Source: an uncultured Gilliamella sp.
GTDB lineage: Bacteria; Pseudomonadota; Gammaproteobacteria; Enterobacterales; Orbaceae
DNA: 64,000 bases
Assembly (NCBI GenBank): GCA_946480175.1
Contig: CAMLIK010000004.1
Location: 1-64,000 of the forward strand
Direction of reading: 5' to 3'
The notes under the pieces are model-generated. The model saw nothing but the letters and a program-made list of their open reading frames with translations, had not been told where the DNA came from and did not search any database. Position numbers and translations under genes: made by a program. Position 1 is the first letter of the stretch. The number at the start of each line of letters is the position of its first letter. Shown in pieces: positions 45,419 to 53,860 of the stretch.

Positions 45419-46579
45419 TTATTCACTTGTTGCAATAATGTATTTTGCCCGTTCGTATAGTTCATCAAAAGTTATTATTTCTGGTTGAAAAATATTTTGA
45501 CGATATAACTCAAAACTTCGGATATGCTCTTGATTTATTCCGTATTCACCATTAAATTGCTCAAGGTTACCAATAACAATAAAAGCTCTAGGTCGAAAAT
45601 TAAATACATCTTCTTTAGTAGGAAAACCATTTTGATCTGTTAAGGTCAGTTTTCCAAAAATAGATTCTTGTGCATAGGAAATCGTTCCTTGTATTTGTGC
45701 GATAGCTCCTGTTAATTCGTTTGATGGAGCCCAACAACCCGAACGATAAGGTATATTGTGAAGCAGTTGTGTTCTATGTGTTTTGATTTCAACAAAACAT
45801 AAAGTAGAAATGAATGCCCTTGTTTTTAATAATGCATCAACCCTTTTCCCATGTTGTGAAACTTGATAGCCATGTACAACTTGTTCAAGGCGCTTATCAT
45901 CTAAATTAGAGGTGTAAATATAATCTAAACCATATCCAAATATCCATGGGTTTTTTTCAAAAAACATTTGCCAAAGCGCTTCATCTTTACAATTTTTCCT
46001 AATTTTAACGTTATTAAAGTACTCTTGATCTTCCAGTAGTTTTCTAAACGTTTCTAATTGTTTTTTCCTATATGCAATGGTAACGATATCTTTTTTAGTT
46101 ATGGCATGGCGAATTACTTCTGCAAATAGTTCTTCATTGTCTGAAATTAAATTTTCTGCTTGACTAGAAGTTAACGTTAATTTTCTTAATTCTTCGTCTG
46201 AAATATTAATAGAATTATTTGTTTTAAGTTTTATTGATTGAATATGATGCAAGAACTCGCAAAATTTATCTATTTCATCTCCAACAAAAGAAAATCCTGA
46301 GCCATAAGGAGTACCTGTATCTTCATCATTAATTATAAATTTCTGTATTGTGAGTACAAATGTTTGCCTATTATCCTCTAAAAATTTTGCTTTTATACAA
46401 GTTGCAGCATCAGTTTTTTTACGTAATATGATTTCATCATGCTCTTTTGCATATTCCCAACCTCCTGTTGACAATAAGGCTTTAGTAGCAATTCTGATCT
46501 TTTTTTCTTTATTATGGAAGTCTGATAACGCAGGGCTAATATAAGTTTTACCTATCTTAGGATTTTGGTAACTATCCAT
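45419..46579 (-). CDS. sduA: Shedu anti-phage nuclease (DUF4263)
   Basis: The 386-residue protein has the Shedu C-terminal nuclease: WQMFFEKNPWIFGYGLDYIY (203-222), GKRVDALLKT with Asp248 and CFVEIKTH with Glu264 and Lys266, the PD-(D/E)XK triad, then CWAPSNELTGAIAQIQGTI. The N-terminal 190 residues are a family-variable sensing domain. Shedu (SduA) proteins cut DNA and protect against phages. ATG at 46579 is chosen because AGGAG lies six bases before it. Its mRNA 3' end must overlap the convergent KAP gene. Confidence 0.85.
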   Translation of the reverse strand: MDSYQNPKIGKTYISPALSDFHNKEKKIRIATKALLSTGGWEYAKEHDEIILRKKTDAATCIKAKFLEDNRQTFVLTIQKFIINDEDTGTPYGSGFSFVGDEIDKFCEFLHHIQSIKLKTNNSINISDEELRKLTLTSSQAENLISDNEELFAEVIRHAITKKDIVTIAYRKKQLETFRKLLEDQEYFNNVKIRKNCKDEALWQMFFEKNPWIFGYGLDYIYTSNLDDKRLEQVVHGYQVSQHGKRVDALLKTRAFISTLCFVEIKTHRTQLLHNIPYRSGCWAPSNELTGAIAQIQGTISYAQESIFGKLTLTDQNGFPTKEDVFNFRPRAFIVIGNLEQFNGEYGINQEHIRSFELYRQNIFQPEIITFDELYERAKYIIATSE

Positions 46580-46642
46580 TATTACTCCTATAAATTGAGT
46601 CAAAATTCTCCTGATTACAAGGAATCATTAATTAATATTTTC

Positions 46643-47293
46643 TTATTGCATATTAATAATTTTACTGACTTGCTTGGGAGTAACCTCTAATATTTTAGCA
46701 ATATTTTCAATAGAAACTTGTTTTTCTAATAAAGCATTTATAAGTACTTTCTTTTCAGCATTAGCTTTATCTTTTACTGTTTTAGTTTTATCCCTAGCAA
46801 TCCTCTGCTCTTCCTTCCTAATCTGCTCAACCACCTGATAAGTAGGCACATATTTAAGGCTTTTTTCCAACTCATCCATTAAACCAATCGACCTAAAACT
46901 AGTATAAGACAAAGGGGATATTATCAAATGGTCTACAAATTCTATATTTAAGATTCGTCCCACTTGGATTAATCGATCTGTGATATCTTTATCAGTTACG
47001 GAGGGTGACAATCTTCCTGATGGATGATTATGTACAGCAATCACTCGTGAAGCATTTTTCATGACTGCTACACGAAACACATTCATTGGCTCAACATCTA
47101 CCGATTTATAAGACCCTAAGGCAATGAGTTCAATATATAGAATGTAACCCGCTAGATTCATACCAACAATCCAGAAATGTTCTTTTTCTTGGTCTATTTT
47201 GTTGTCACGTAATAGCACATTCTTCATGATATTATAGACATCATCCGTGCCTTCTATATAACGTTTATCGTTTTTAGCGAGTTTTATATCCAT
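46643..47293 (-). CDS. RadC-like JAB-domain protein with HTH tail
   Basis: 216 residues. The JAB/MPN domain carries the zinc motif VHNHPSGRLSPSVTDKD (His88, His90, Asp101). Unlike housekeeping RadC it lacks the N-terminal HhH region, and adds a lysine-rich stretch and a C-terminal helix-turn-helix (EKQVSIENIAKILEVTPKQV). RadC-like JAB proteins are common in mobile elements; their activity is unresolved. ATG at 47293 is used instead of a GTG four codons earlier; neither has a clear ribosome site. Confidence 0.8.
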   Translation of the reverse strand: MDIKLAKNDKRYIEGTDDVYNIMKNVLLRDNKIDQEKEHFWIVGMNLAGYILYIELIALGSYKSVDVEPMNVFRVAVMKNASRVIAVHNHPSGRLSPSVTDKDITDRLIQVGRILNIEFVDHLIISPLSYTSFRSIGLMDELEKSLKYVPTYQVVEQIRKEEQRIARDKTKTVKDKANAEKKVLINALLEKQVSIENIAKILEVTPKQVSKIINMQ

Positions 47294-47426
47294 TATGATG
47301 TACACTGTGTAAGAATGAGTTTGTTAATGTTATCAATATAACATAATTCCATAGAATAAAAAGTCATTGATAGTATAGCAATAACGGCTAATTATTAGCC
47401 TTATAGCCCCTAATTTGTAATACACG

Positions 47427-47753
47427 CTACCTTAATAAACGCCGCGCTAATAATGCTTGCATATCACGTCTGCCATCGGTAATTAAAAAAATAACGACCT
47501 GTTGGTCGATGATTTTGTAGATAAGCCGGTAGGATTTAAACAAGGTTTGACGATAATCACGATTGCCTAAATCTAGTAACTCTTTAGGAATACTGCCTTT
47601 TTCATTAAAATGGCTTAAACTCTCAGCAATTTTTAGCAGTTCATCCAATACGTAATCGGCATTTTCAGGGCAGTCATACTCTGCTATATAGTCATAAATG
47701 GCTGCTAAGTTTGCCTATGCATCTTGCGTTAGGACGACTTTATACGTAAGCAT
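47427..47753 (-). pseudogene. RelE/ParE toxin 2 with an internal stop
   Basis: Read from the ATG at 47753, the frame gives MLTYKVVLTQDA, then TAG (47717-47715), then ANLAAIYDYIAEYDCPENAD and a complete RelE/ParE end (YRLIYKIIDQQVVIFLITDG then RRDMQALLARRLLR). A single nonsense codon therefore splits an otherwise intact toxin. A sequencing error is possible. It overlaps the antitoxin stop by one base. Confidence 0.8.
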
Positions 47754-47968
47754 TAAGCTATTTTCCTTTTATTTTTTAGACGGTTAATCACCTCATTTAC
47801 ATCGGTAATTTGTCCTGCCTCTACCTGTTTTTGACCTAATGCCAGAATTTTAAGTAATGCTAGTGTTTCTTGCGTTTCTTCATAGTAGGCAATATTTTGA
47901 ATGACTGCTTTGGCTTCGCCATTTTGAGTGATAATTAATGGCTCTCTTGATCTAGTAAAATTGTTCAT
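47753..47968 (-). CDS. Phd/YefM-type antitoxin 2
   Basis: 71 residues: SREPLIITQNGEAKAVIQNI then a helical tail. The Phd N-terminus (KPISYLKANAAEV) is encoded upstream in frame, but the expected ATG at 48010 is ATA, so initiation probably uses the internal ATG at 47968 behind GAGG, or ATA. Losing the first 14 residues removes part of the DNA-binding fold. With the toxin's stop codon, this pair appears to be decaying. Confidence 0.7.
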   Translation of the reverse strand: MNNFTRSREPLIITQNGEAKAVIQNIAYYEETQETLALLKILALGQKQVEAGQITDVNEVINRLKNKRKIA

Positions 47969-48239
47969 TACCTCGGCGGCGTTAGCTTTTAAGTAACTGA
48001 TTGGTTTTATCTGCTGAGAATAGCGTATGTAAACCTCACATTATTAAGACTAAATAAAGTCTAAAAAAAGACTTAATCTATTCTAAGAAGTTAAATAAAA
48101 AAAAGCAATTTGAGTCTAAAAACAGCTACTAAAAACTATGGCATAACACCCAAAACAAGGACATAATTAAGGACAGAAAACATCAATGTACAGTTATGAT
48201 ATGTGTGTTTCTAATAGGTTAGCTCTTTTATTTGAGATA

Positions 48240-48254
48240 CGTTTCCCGCTCCAA
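48240..48254 (+). repeat. attR, 15-bp direct repeat of the tRNA-Gly 3' end
   Basis: CGTTTCCCGCTCCAA, an exact copy of 40344-40358 with no tRNA body attached. It marks the right edge of the island. Confidence 0.88.
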
Positions 48255-48479
48255 GTCTCCTTCTAAAGATTTCGATTATAATTCATAATTTCTCGAAATT
48301 ACAATGTTAATTGTATACTTACCTTTGTTAAAACCATTATCGTGCGTTTCCTTATTCTCATTCATTTTTTGACATGAAAAAAATTTGAACAACAAACGAG
48401 AGAATATAGTGTGATGGAATGTCTACGCTTTTTTATACTTAACGGCTTATTAAAAGCTATCGGTGCCAAATATGATGAA

Positions 48480-48540
48480 TGTAGCTGATTATTCTTATAC
48501 CAATATGTATAAGCAGAAGAACGTTAGTATGAAAAAGTAT
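48480..48540 (+). mobile_element. IS3-end fragment
   Basis: TACCAATATGTATAAGCAGA and GTATGAAAAAGTATGGACAT correspond to the transposase end and terminal repeat of the remnant at 41588-41700 (inverted). It is a third scrap of the same IS type, outside attR. Confidence 0.55.
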
Positions 48541-48704
48541 GGACATTGCATTTAATTAAAGGGAATAAAATTATTAAATTATAAAAATAATTTTTATGAG
48601 ATCAAATATAAAAAATATAAGATAATTAAAAAATAGCTTTACTGTTCTGCTATTGATGCTTGTATTTCTGATTAATAAAACGAATCACAAACTGATACGA
48701 TAAA

Positions 48705-48871
48705 ACCTATAAAATTAAAGTTGCATTTACTTGAGGGAGTGCCGTATGAACGTACCTATAAAATAGGTTTTAACGTTATTACCTTTCAAAGTAAAAGCGT
48801 TTTAGGAAGAGTATTTAAAAGATGAATTGGTCTTTAGTATTCCATTAAAGCCAGCTGATTGTAATGAATAA
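48705..48871 (+). pseudogene. Unrecognised frameshifted coding remnant
   Basis: Frame one gives KLKLHLLEGVPYERTYKIGF and VITFQSKSV; after a shift the end reads EEYLKDELVFSIPLKPADCN and E, then TAA. There is no start codon. The family is unknown; it could be the end of an effector or immunity gene. Confidence 0.3.
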
Positions 48872-48897
48872 TTATAATGTAACTAGACTTAATACTG

Positions 48898-48923
48898 AAA
48901 CAGGGCATTTAACCCTGTTTTTT
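48898..48923. terminator. Terminator beside the MFS gene
   Basis: AAACAGGG and CCCTGTTT flank CATTTAA, with TTTT on the plus side. It lies just past the MFS stop on the minus strand and can serve either direction. Confidence 0.65.
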
Positions 48924-48929
48924 ATATCG

Positions 48930-50147
48930 CTATTGTAACGCTTTGCCTTTGGTTTCTGGAATTAAGAATATAAAGGCTGCTGCGGATAATAGGTAAGCCC
49001 CTGACAATAATGCTAACGCATAACTGATTGAGTAGATCGTTGCTAAATAGGCAATAAGTACTTGCGATAAGCCTGCAATGCCACGACCGACGTTAAAGAT
49101 GATGTTTTCAGCACTTGAGCGTGCATCGGTGGTGTAGTGTTCTGCTAGTAGTGCACCATACCCACCCATCATGCCGTTAACGAAAAAGCCAATCACTGAG
49201 CCAAAGATGATTAATATTGCGACTTCTTTTTGTTGAAAATAGAACCATATTGATATGGCTGATACTAATAAAAATACAATATAAGAAGGACGCCGCCCGA
49301 ATTTGTCACATAACCAACCAAATATTAATATGCCTAATGACATGCCGATAGTGGTTGATATAGTCCAAAGCATAGTGTTTTTGAAAGGTAGATGATACTC
49401 AGATGCAATCATATTTGGCATCCAAACCATTATTCCATAAAAGCCAAAGTTTTGGACTGCACAGGCAATAGTTAAGCCGATGGTGGTTGCGGTGATTCTT
49501 GGGTTTTTAAAGAGTTTGCTGATGGCAATTTTGTTTTTGTTTTGGTCTTTTAGATTTTGCCAAATTTCGGGTTCTTTTAGTCCTTTACGTGTCCATGCGA
49601 CAAATAATGCGGGTAATACACCCATGGCAAATGCCCAACGCCATCCATGAACTTCGCCAATAAAATTAACAGTTAATGCAGCAAGAATGATACCGACTTG
49701 GAAACCAAGTGCCACAATTGAGGTTGCTCTTGAACGTTTATGTTTTGGCCAGCTTTCAGATACTAACGTCATGCCAATGCCAAATTCACCACCAAGACCT
49801 AATCCACTTAGAAAACGGAAAATAAGGAAGCATTCATAATTCGGTGATATCGCACAAAGCCCAGTAAATAACGAGAAGATTAAGATTGTCCATGAAAATA
49901 CTCTAACTCGCCCATATTTGTCGGCAAGGATACCAAAAAAGATTCCGCCTAATACTGCCCCTAATAATGTGGCTGAGGTTAAAGTACCAAGATCGGCTTT
50001 GGTTAGGTTGAAACTAGTGGCAATTAGGCTGAAACAGACGCCTAAAATCATCATATCTAAGCCATCTAATGCATAACCTACGGTAGATGCAAATAGGGTG
50101 CGCTTTTGATAGGGTGTAGTTTGTTCACTTTGCACGTCAATGTTCAT
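48930..50147 (-). CDS. MFS transporter, aromatic-acid:H+ symporter type
   Basis: 405 residues with 12 predicted membrane segments. The MFS loop 2-3 motif is GILADKYGRVRVF near 71-83 and its repeat is GWLCDKFGRRPSY near 275. The start GYALDGLDMMILGVCFSLIA carries the D-G-x-D pattern of AAHS-family carriers (benzoate, 4-hydroxybenzoate, sialate). The true substrate is unknown. It has a 258-base upstream region without a gene, which should hold its promoter. Confidence 0.85.
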   Translation of the reverse strand: MNIDVQSEQTTPYQKRTLFASTVGYALDGLDMMILGVCFSLIATSFNLTKADLGTLTSATLLGAVLGGIFFGILADKYGRVRVFSWTILIFSLFTGLCAISPNYECFLIFRFLSGLGLGGEFGIGMTLVSESWPKHKRSRATSIVALGFQVGIILAALTVNFIGEVHGWRWAFAMGVLPALFVAWTRKGLKEPEIWQNLKDQNKNKIAISKLFKNPRITATTIGLTIACAVQNFGFYGIMVWMPNMIASEYHLPFKNTMLWTISTTIGMSLGILIFGWLCDKFGRRPSYIVFLLVSAISIWFYFQQKEVAILIIFGSVIGFFVNGMMGGYGALLAEHYTTDARSSAENIIFNVGRGIAGLSQVLIAYLATIYSISYALALLSGAYLLSAAAFIFLIPETKGKALQ

Positions 50148-50405
50148 GTTTACCTCAAGTCATTTATAGTGGATCAGTATTTTTTATTTAACATATTTTT
50201 TATAAAACGAGGGAGGGGATTAAAGTGGGGGCAAGTATATACTTAAAAGTGAGAAAAATCCAAATGAAAAGGCGAAATTAGTGAGTTTTATTTTATTTTT
50301 TGTGGATTTGGCAAAATTATTCGACTAATCTTGATAAATATCTCATTTTTGAGACAAATTAGCCGACAATTTCGCCATTTTGCAGCTGTTTGTGACAGAG
50401 TTTTT

Positions 50406-51518
50406 TTAATCAATATACCAATAACCAAGATTAACGAATTCTAACAGGACATTTAGAGTTTGTTCGTCTTTTAATTGTTCGTAGTAAAGTACTTCCGATT
50501 CACATAACATGTCGATGGTTTCCATTGGTAATGGTATTTTTTTACCGTTGATGTAAGCCGTATCGGCTATTTTTACAATGCGAATACTTGGCACGCGTTT
50601 GAGTTCTTCGCCGTATTCTAAAGCTTCTTTAAGTTCATCTAAGTCGTAAAGGCAATCAGGGTCAATGGGAACGATGTTGGGTTCATGCATCGGTATGGTT
50701 ATGTGTTTACCAAACCAATCATTGAATAGAGCGGGGTTTTTAATGAGGTCGATCATTTGTCCTTTTAACTTTTCAAGTTCATATGGTTGGATTCGATACG
50801 GATCGCTAGGTAACTTTAAGTCAGGGTCTTGATAGAAAATGCCATTAGGTAAGTTATCAATTACATAATCAGCAAAGCTACTAAGTAGTTCTTGTGATGT
50901 TTGGGTTCTAAAGCCAACAGAATAACTAAGCGATTCACCAATGGATACCCCATTATGCGGGAAGCCTATTGGAATATATAAAATATCACCTGCGGTGATT
51001 TCTTCATCGATAATCGGCCGATAGTCTTCTACATGCAGTAGCGCTTTGTGAGCACTAAATTGTTTGTAATTAGGATTACGATCGCCAACTTGCCAACGTC
51101 GGCAACCTTTGCCTTGAATAATGAATACATCGTAATTATCAATATGTGGCCCAACGCCTGCACCATGAGTAGCGTAAGAGATCATAAGATCTTCAAATTG
51201 CCATAAGGGAAGGCATTTAAATGGTTCCACTAAGGTTGCAGCTTGTTCATGCCAATGGTCCACTGCTTGTACAAGAAGAGTCCAATTTTCCTCACCTAGA
51301 TGGCTGAAATCAGTAAAAGGTCCGTAATTAGCATCCCATATCCCATTTTTGTTGGTAACGATTCGGCTTTCGAATATTTCTTCCATGGCAAGACCAGCCA
51401 GTTTTTCTGGGGAGATAGGGTCGATAAAGTTGCTAAAAGCATTACGTAAGATGACGGGTTTTTTTTGCCAATAATTGGCTAAAAAATCATCCCAATCGAT
51501 GGATAATTTATTATTCAT
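50406..51518 (-). CDS. roxA: Ribosomal protein uL16 arginine hydroxylase RoxA (YcfD)
   Basis: A JmjC-type 2-oxoglutarate/Fe(II) oxygenase that hydroxylates Arg81 of ribosomal protein L16. 370 residues. The iron ligands are His125-x-Asp127 (PHIDNYDVF) and His188 (GFPHNG). The C-terminal dimerisation and wHTH parts are present. ATG at 51518 is chosen because AAGGAG lies seven bases before it. It overlaps the end of ycfH by eight bases. Confidence 0.92.
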   Translation of the reverse strand: MNNKLSIDWDDFLANYWQKKPVILRNAFSNFIDPISPEKLAGLAMEEIFESRIVTNKNGIWDANYGPFTDFSHLGEENWTLLVQAVDHWHEQAATLVEPFKCLPLWQFEDLMISYATHGAGVGPHIDNYDVFIIQGKGCRRWQVGDRNPNYKQFSAHKALLHVEDYRPIIDEEITAGDILYIPIGFPHNGVSIGESLSYSVGFRTQTSQELLSSFADYVIDNLPNGIFYQDPDLKLPSDPYRIQPYELEKLKGQMIDLIKNPALFNDWFGKHITIPMHEPNIVPIDPDCLYDLDELKEALEYGEELKRVPSIRIVKIADTAYINGKKIPLPMETIDMLCESEVLYYEQLKDEQTLNVLLEFVNLGYWYID

Positions 51519-52293
51519 TGAACTCTCCTTGTAAATTAAATAATTGACAAAAGTTGGTTGTTGTTTGCTTTGCAATGGTGTCTAAAGAGACGCCTTTTAA
51601 TGCGGCTAAGTAATTAGCTACTTCGCGAACATAAGCTGGTTGGTTTTCTTTTCCGCGATAAGGTACCGGTGCTAAATAAGGTGAGTCAGTTTCAATCAGC
51701 ATGCGATCTAAAGGTATATATTTTGCTACTTCTCGTAAAGATTCGGCATTTTTAAATGTAATAATGCCGGAAAATGAGATATAAAAACCGATATCTAATA
51801 ATGCTTTAGCAGTATCAATATCTTCAGTGAAGCAGTGCAATACACCACAATAGGCTTGCTGTTCTTTTAATAGTTTTAATGTGTCTTCTTTCGCATTGCG
51901 GGTGTGTACAATGATCGGTTTTTTTAATTGTTTGCCTAATTTTATGTGCTCAATAAAGTTGGCTTGTTGTAATTCAATGTTGTCTTTTTGATAGTAATAA
52001 TCAAGTCCTGTTTCACCTAGGGCAATAACGTTGTCTTCTTGAGCAAGGCGAGCAAACCGGTCGGCATCATAGGGTTCATCATCCAAATTAAGTGGATGAA
52101 TTCCACAAGAAAATGAGCATTGTTTTTGGTATGGCATTAACATGTTTTTCATAGATTCATAGCCAGAGAGTGTGGTTGCTACGCTTAAGCAATGTTTTAC
52201 CTCGTTGTTTAATGCTTCTTGCAATACGATATCAATCGATTTGTTAGTATAGTCCAAGCTGTCTAAATGACAGTGCGAATCAATTAGAAACAT
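51511..52293 (-). CDS. ycfH: TatD-family metal-dependent hydrolase YcfH
   Basis: A 260-residue TIM-barrel hydrolase of the TatD DNase family. Metal ligands are in DSHCHLD (His7, His9), ALGETGLDYYY (Glu near 93), IIVHTRNA, HCFTED and ETDSPYLAP. The family has 3'-5' exonuclease or D-aminoacyl hydrolase reports; the YcfH role is unclear. Translationally coupled to roxA. Confidence 0.88.
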   Translation of the reverse strand: MFLIDSHCHLDSLDYTNKSIDIVLQEALNNEVKHCLSVATTLSGYESMKNMLMPYQKQCSFSCGIHPLNLDDEPYDADRFARLAQEDNVIALGETGLDYYYQKDNIELQQANFIEHIKLGKQLKKPIIVHTRNAKEDTLKLLKEQQAYCGVLHCFTEDIDTAKALLDIGFYISFSGIITFKNAESLREVAKYIPLDRMLIETDSPYLAPVPYRGKENQPAYVREVANYLAALKGVSLDTIAKQTTTNFCQLFNLQGEFNE

Positions 52294-52314
52294 ATTTTTC
52301 TCTTTTTAATTATC

Positions 52315-53484
52315 TCAATGATGTTCAAAATCACGAACTGGTTTTATGGTTGACCATGAGCGACAGCCTGGGCACAACCAGTAGAGGGTATTAACTGTAA
52401 ATCCACATTTTTGGCAGCGGTAATTAGGAACGGATTTTATTTGTTCACCAACCATATTGCGAAGTAGTAATAAGCTCTCTTTGGCTTTTCCTTGTTCGGC
52501 ATCAGCAACATGGTAATCCATTAAGCGATAGAATCCTTTTAGATTTGGGTGTTTTAGTAATTCACGATAAAGGTAATATTGCGCTGCATCAAGTCCATTG
52601 TCTTTTTCAATAATATCAGCAAGCATAAGTTCAGCAACATTTCCAGTGTCTTGTTTGACACAAATTTCAAGGAATTGTTTAAATAGTTGCGGTTGGTTGA
52701 GTTTTGCGTAACATGTTTTTAATAATGGTAACACCTCACCAATAAAGGCTTTGTCCTGATTTAATATTTGTTGTAAAGATTCAATTGCTTGTTCGGTTTT
52801 GTTTTGTGCAATAAATACTCGTCCAAGCATTAACGATGTACGGGCGCAATTAACATCAGCAGCCGCTGATTTTTTTAATAAGTTGTAAGCTTGATCTAAA
52901 TCATTATTAGCAATAGCGGTGGTAGCTAGTTCACAATGAAATTGGGCAATTTCAATTTTAAATTTTACATTGCCGAGCTTGACCAATTTTGTGGCGGCGT
53001 TAATCGCATTGTTCCATTCGCTAGTTGATTGATAAATGATTAGTAATTGTTGTAAAGCATGTTGTTGAAACTCTTCTTCGTCGATTAACTGTAAAAACAT
53101 CTCTTCTGCACGATCGTAAAAACCAGCTACCATGTAATCTCGCCCAAGCTGTTGAATGGCTAATAGACGTTGTTCAAAGGTTAAAGATGAACTTTCCATC
53201 AATGCTTGGTGAATACGTATTGCGCGGTCTACCTCGCCTCGTGAACGGAATAAGTTGCCCAAAGTAAGATGGGCTTCTAGCGTGCCGTCATCTTCTTTTA
53301 ACATGTCAAGGAAGAGATCAACCGCTTTATCTTTTTGATTGGACAAAAGGAAGTTTAGACCATCAACATATTCCCGAGATAGTCGGTTAGATTCATTTAA
53401 ATATTTTTGCCTGGCATTTCTATTACCCATATACCAGCCATATCCGGCGGCTATTGGAAGTAATAGAAATAACAATTCAAACAT
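52315..53484 (-). CDS. lapB: LPS assembly regulator LapB (YciM)
   Basis: LapB directs FtsH to degrade LpxC and so balances LPS synthesis. The 389 residues have an N-terminal membrane anchor (2-17), about nine TPR motifs (for example LEAHLTLGNLFRSRGEVDRA) and a C-terminal rubredoxin-like metal site with two Cys-x2-Cys pairs (CQKC and CPGC). It lies just downstream of lapA, the conserved lapAB pair. Confidence 0.94.
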   Translation of the reverse strand: MFELLFLLLPIAAGYGWYMGNRNARQKYLNESNRLSREYVDGLNFLLSNQKDKAVDLFLDMLKEDDGTLEAHLTLGNLFRSRGEVDRAIRIHQALMESSSLTFEQRLLAIQQLGRDYMVAGFYDRAEEMFLQLIDEEEFQQHALQQLLIIYQSTSEWNNAINAATKLVKLGNVKFKIEIAQFHCELATTAIANNDLDQAYNLLKKSAAADVNCARTSLMLGRVFIAQNKTEQAIESLQQILNQDKAFIGEVLPLLKTCYAKLNQPQLFKQFLEICVKQDTGNVAELMLADIIEKDNGLDAAQYYLYRELLKHPNLKGFYRLMDYHVADAEQGKAKESLLLLRNMVGEQIKSVPNYRCQKCGFTVNTLYWLCPGCRSWSTIKPVRDFEHH

Positions 53485-53498
53485 AATGACCTATTTTT

Positions 53499-53786
53499 TT
53501 AATTGGTTAAATTTTGACGATTATCTACATTATATTTTTTCTGCAATTTGTTTAGTTTACGTTTTGTCGATGAGTGTTGGAATTTGGATTTTAGGAAGTA
53601 TATCCCCGTTAATATCCAACCAATTAAAAAACCAGAACCAAATAAAATAGCAAGCAGTACCGATAACCTAATTTCGATTTTAGCAATTAAATAGTTAAAT
53701 GTGACTAATTGATTATTAGCTGAACCTATTGTTATCGATATGGCGAAAATGAGAATTATCAATAAAATTGATATTACTAATTTCAT
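53499..53786 (-). CDS. lapA: LPS assembly protein LapA (YciS)
   Basis: A 95-residue inner-membrane protein with two membrane segments (3-22 and 43-65), the NNQLVTFNYLIAKIEIRLSV stretch of DUF1049 and a basic coiled tail. It works with LapB in LPS control. It precedes lapB by 14 bases. Confidence 0.9.
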   Translation of the reverse strand: MKLVISILLIILIFAISITIGSANNQLVTFNYLIAKIEIRLSVLLAILFGSGFLIGWILTGIYFLKSKFQHSSTKRKLNKLQKKYNVDNRQNLTN

Positions 53787-53860
53787 AATTTTAACCTTTT
53801 TATTTTATTAAAAATCTCTAATTAACTATAATTTTTTTACAAAACTTGTTAATTATAAAA

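Larger units (their letters stand above)
40344..48254. mobile_element. Genomic island in tRNA-Gly with Shedu and KAP genes
   Basis: A 7.9-kb segment bounded by the exact 15-bp repeat CGTTTCCCGCTCCAA, the 3' end of tRNA-Gly. Inside are a broken tyrosine-type integrase, IS3 remnants, two Phd/RelE pairs, a KAP NTPase, a Shedu nuclease and a RadC protein, all low-GC and mostly without core homologues. The integrase is dead, so the element can no longer excise by itself. Confidence 0.85.
47969..48929. other. Gap with attR and gene remnants
   Basis: No intact gene. It holds the attR repeat at 48240, an IS3-end fragment at 48480-48540, a coding remnant at 48705-48871 and a terminator. The stretch 48255-48470 is the resumed chromosome just past attR and shows nothing recognisable. 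AGTCTT/AAGACT repeats at 48040-48085 may be the operator of toxin-antitoxin pair 2. Confidence 0.5.

Noticed and set aside
47427..47648. A shorter RelE gene starting at MDELLKIAES
   Set aside because: The upstream frame after the TAG encodes the conserved RelE N-terminus, so the short frame is only the tail of an interrupted gene.
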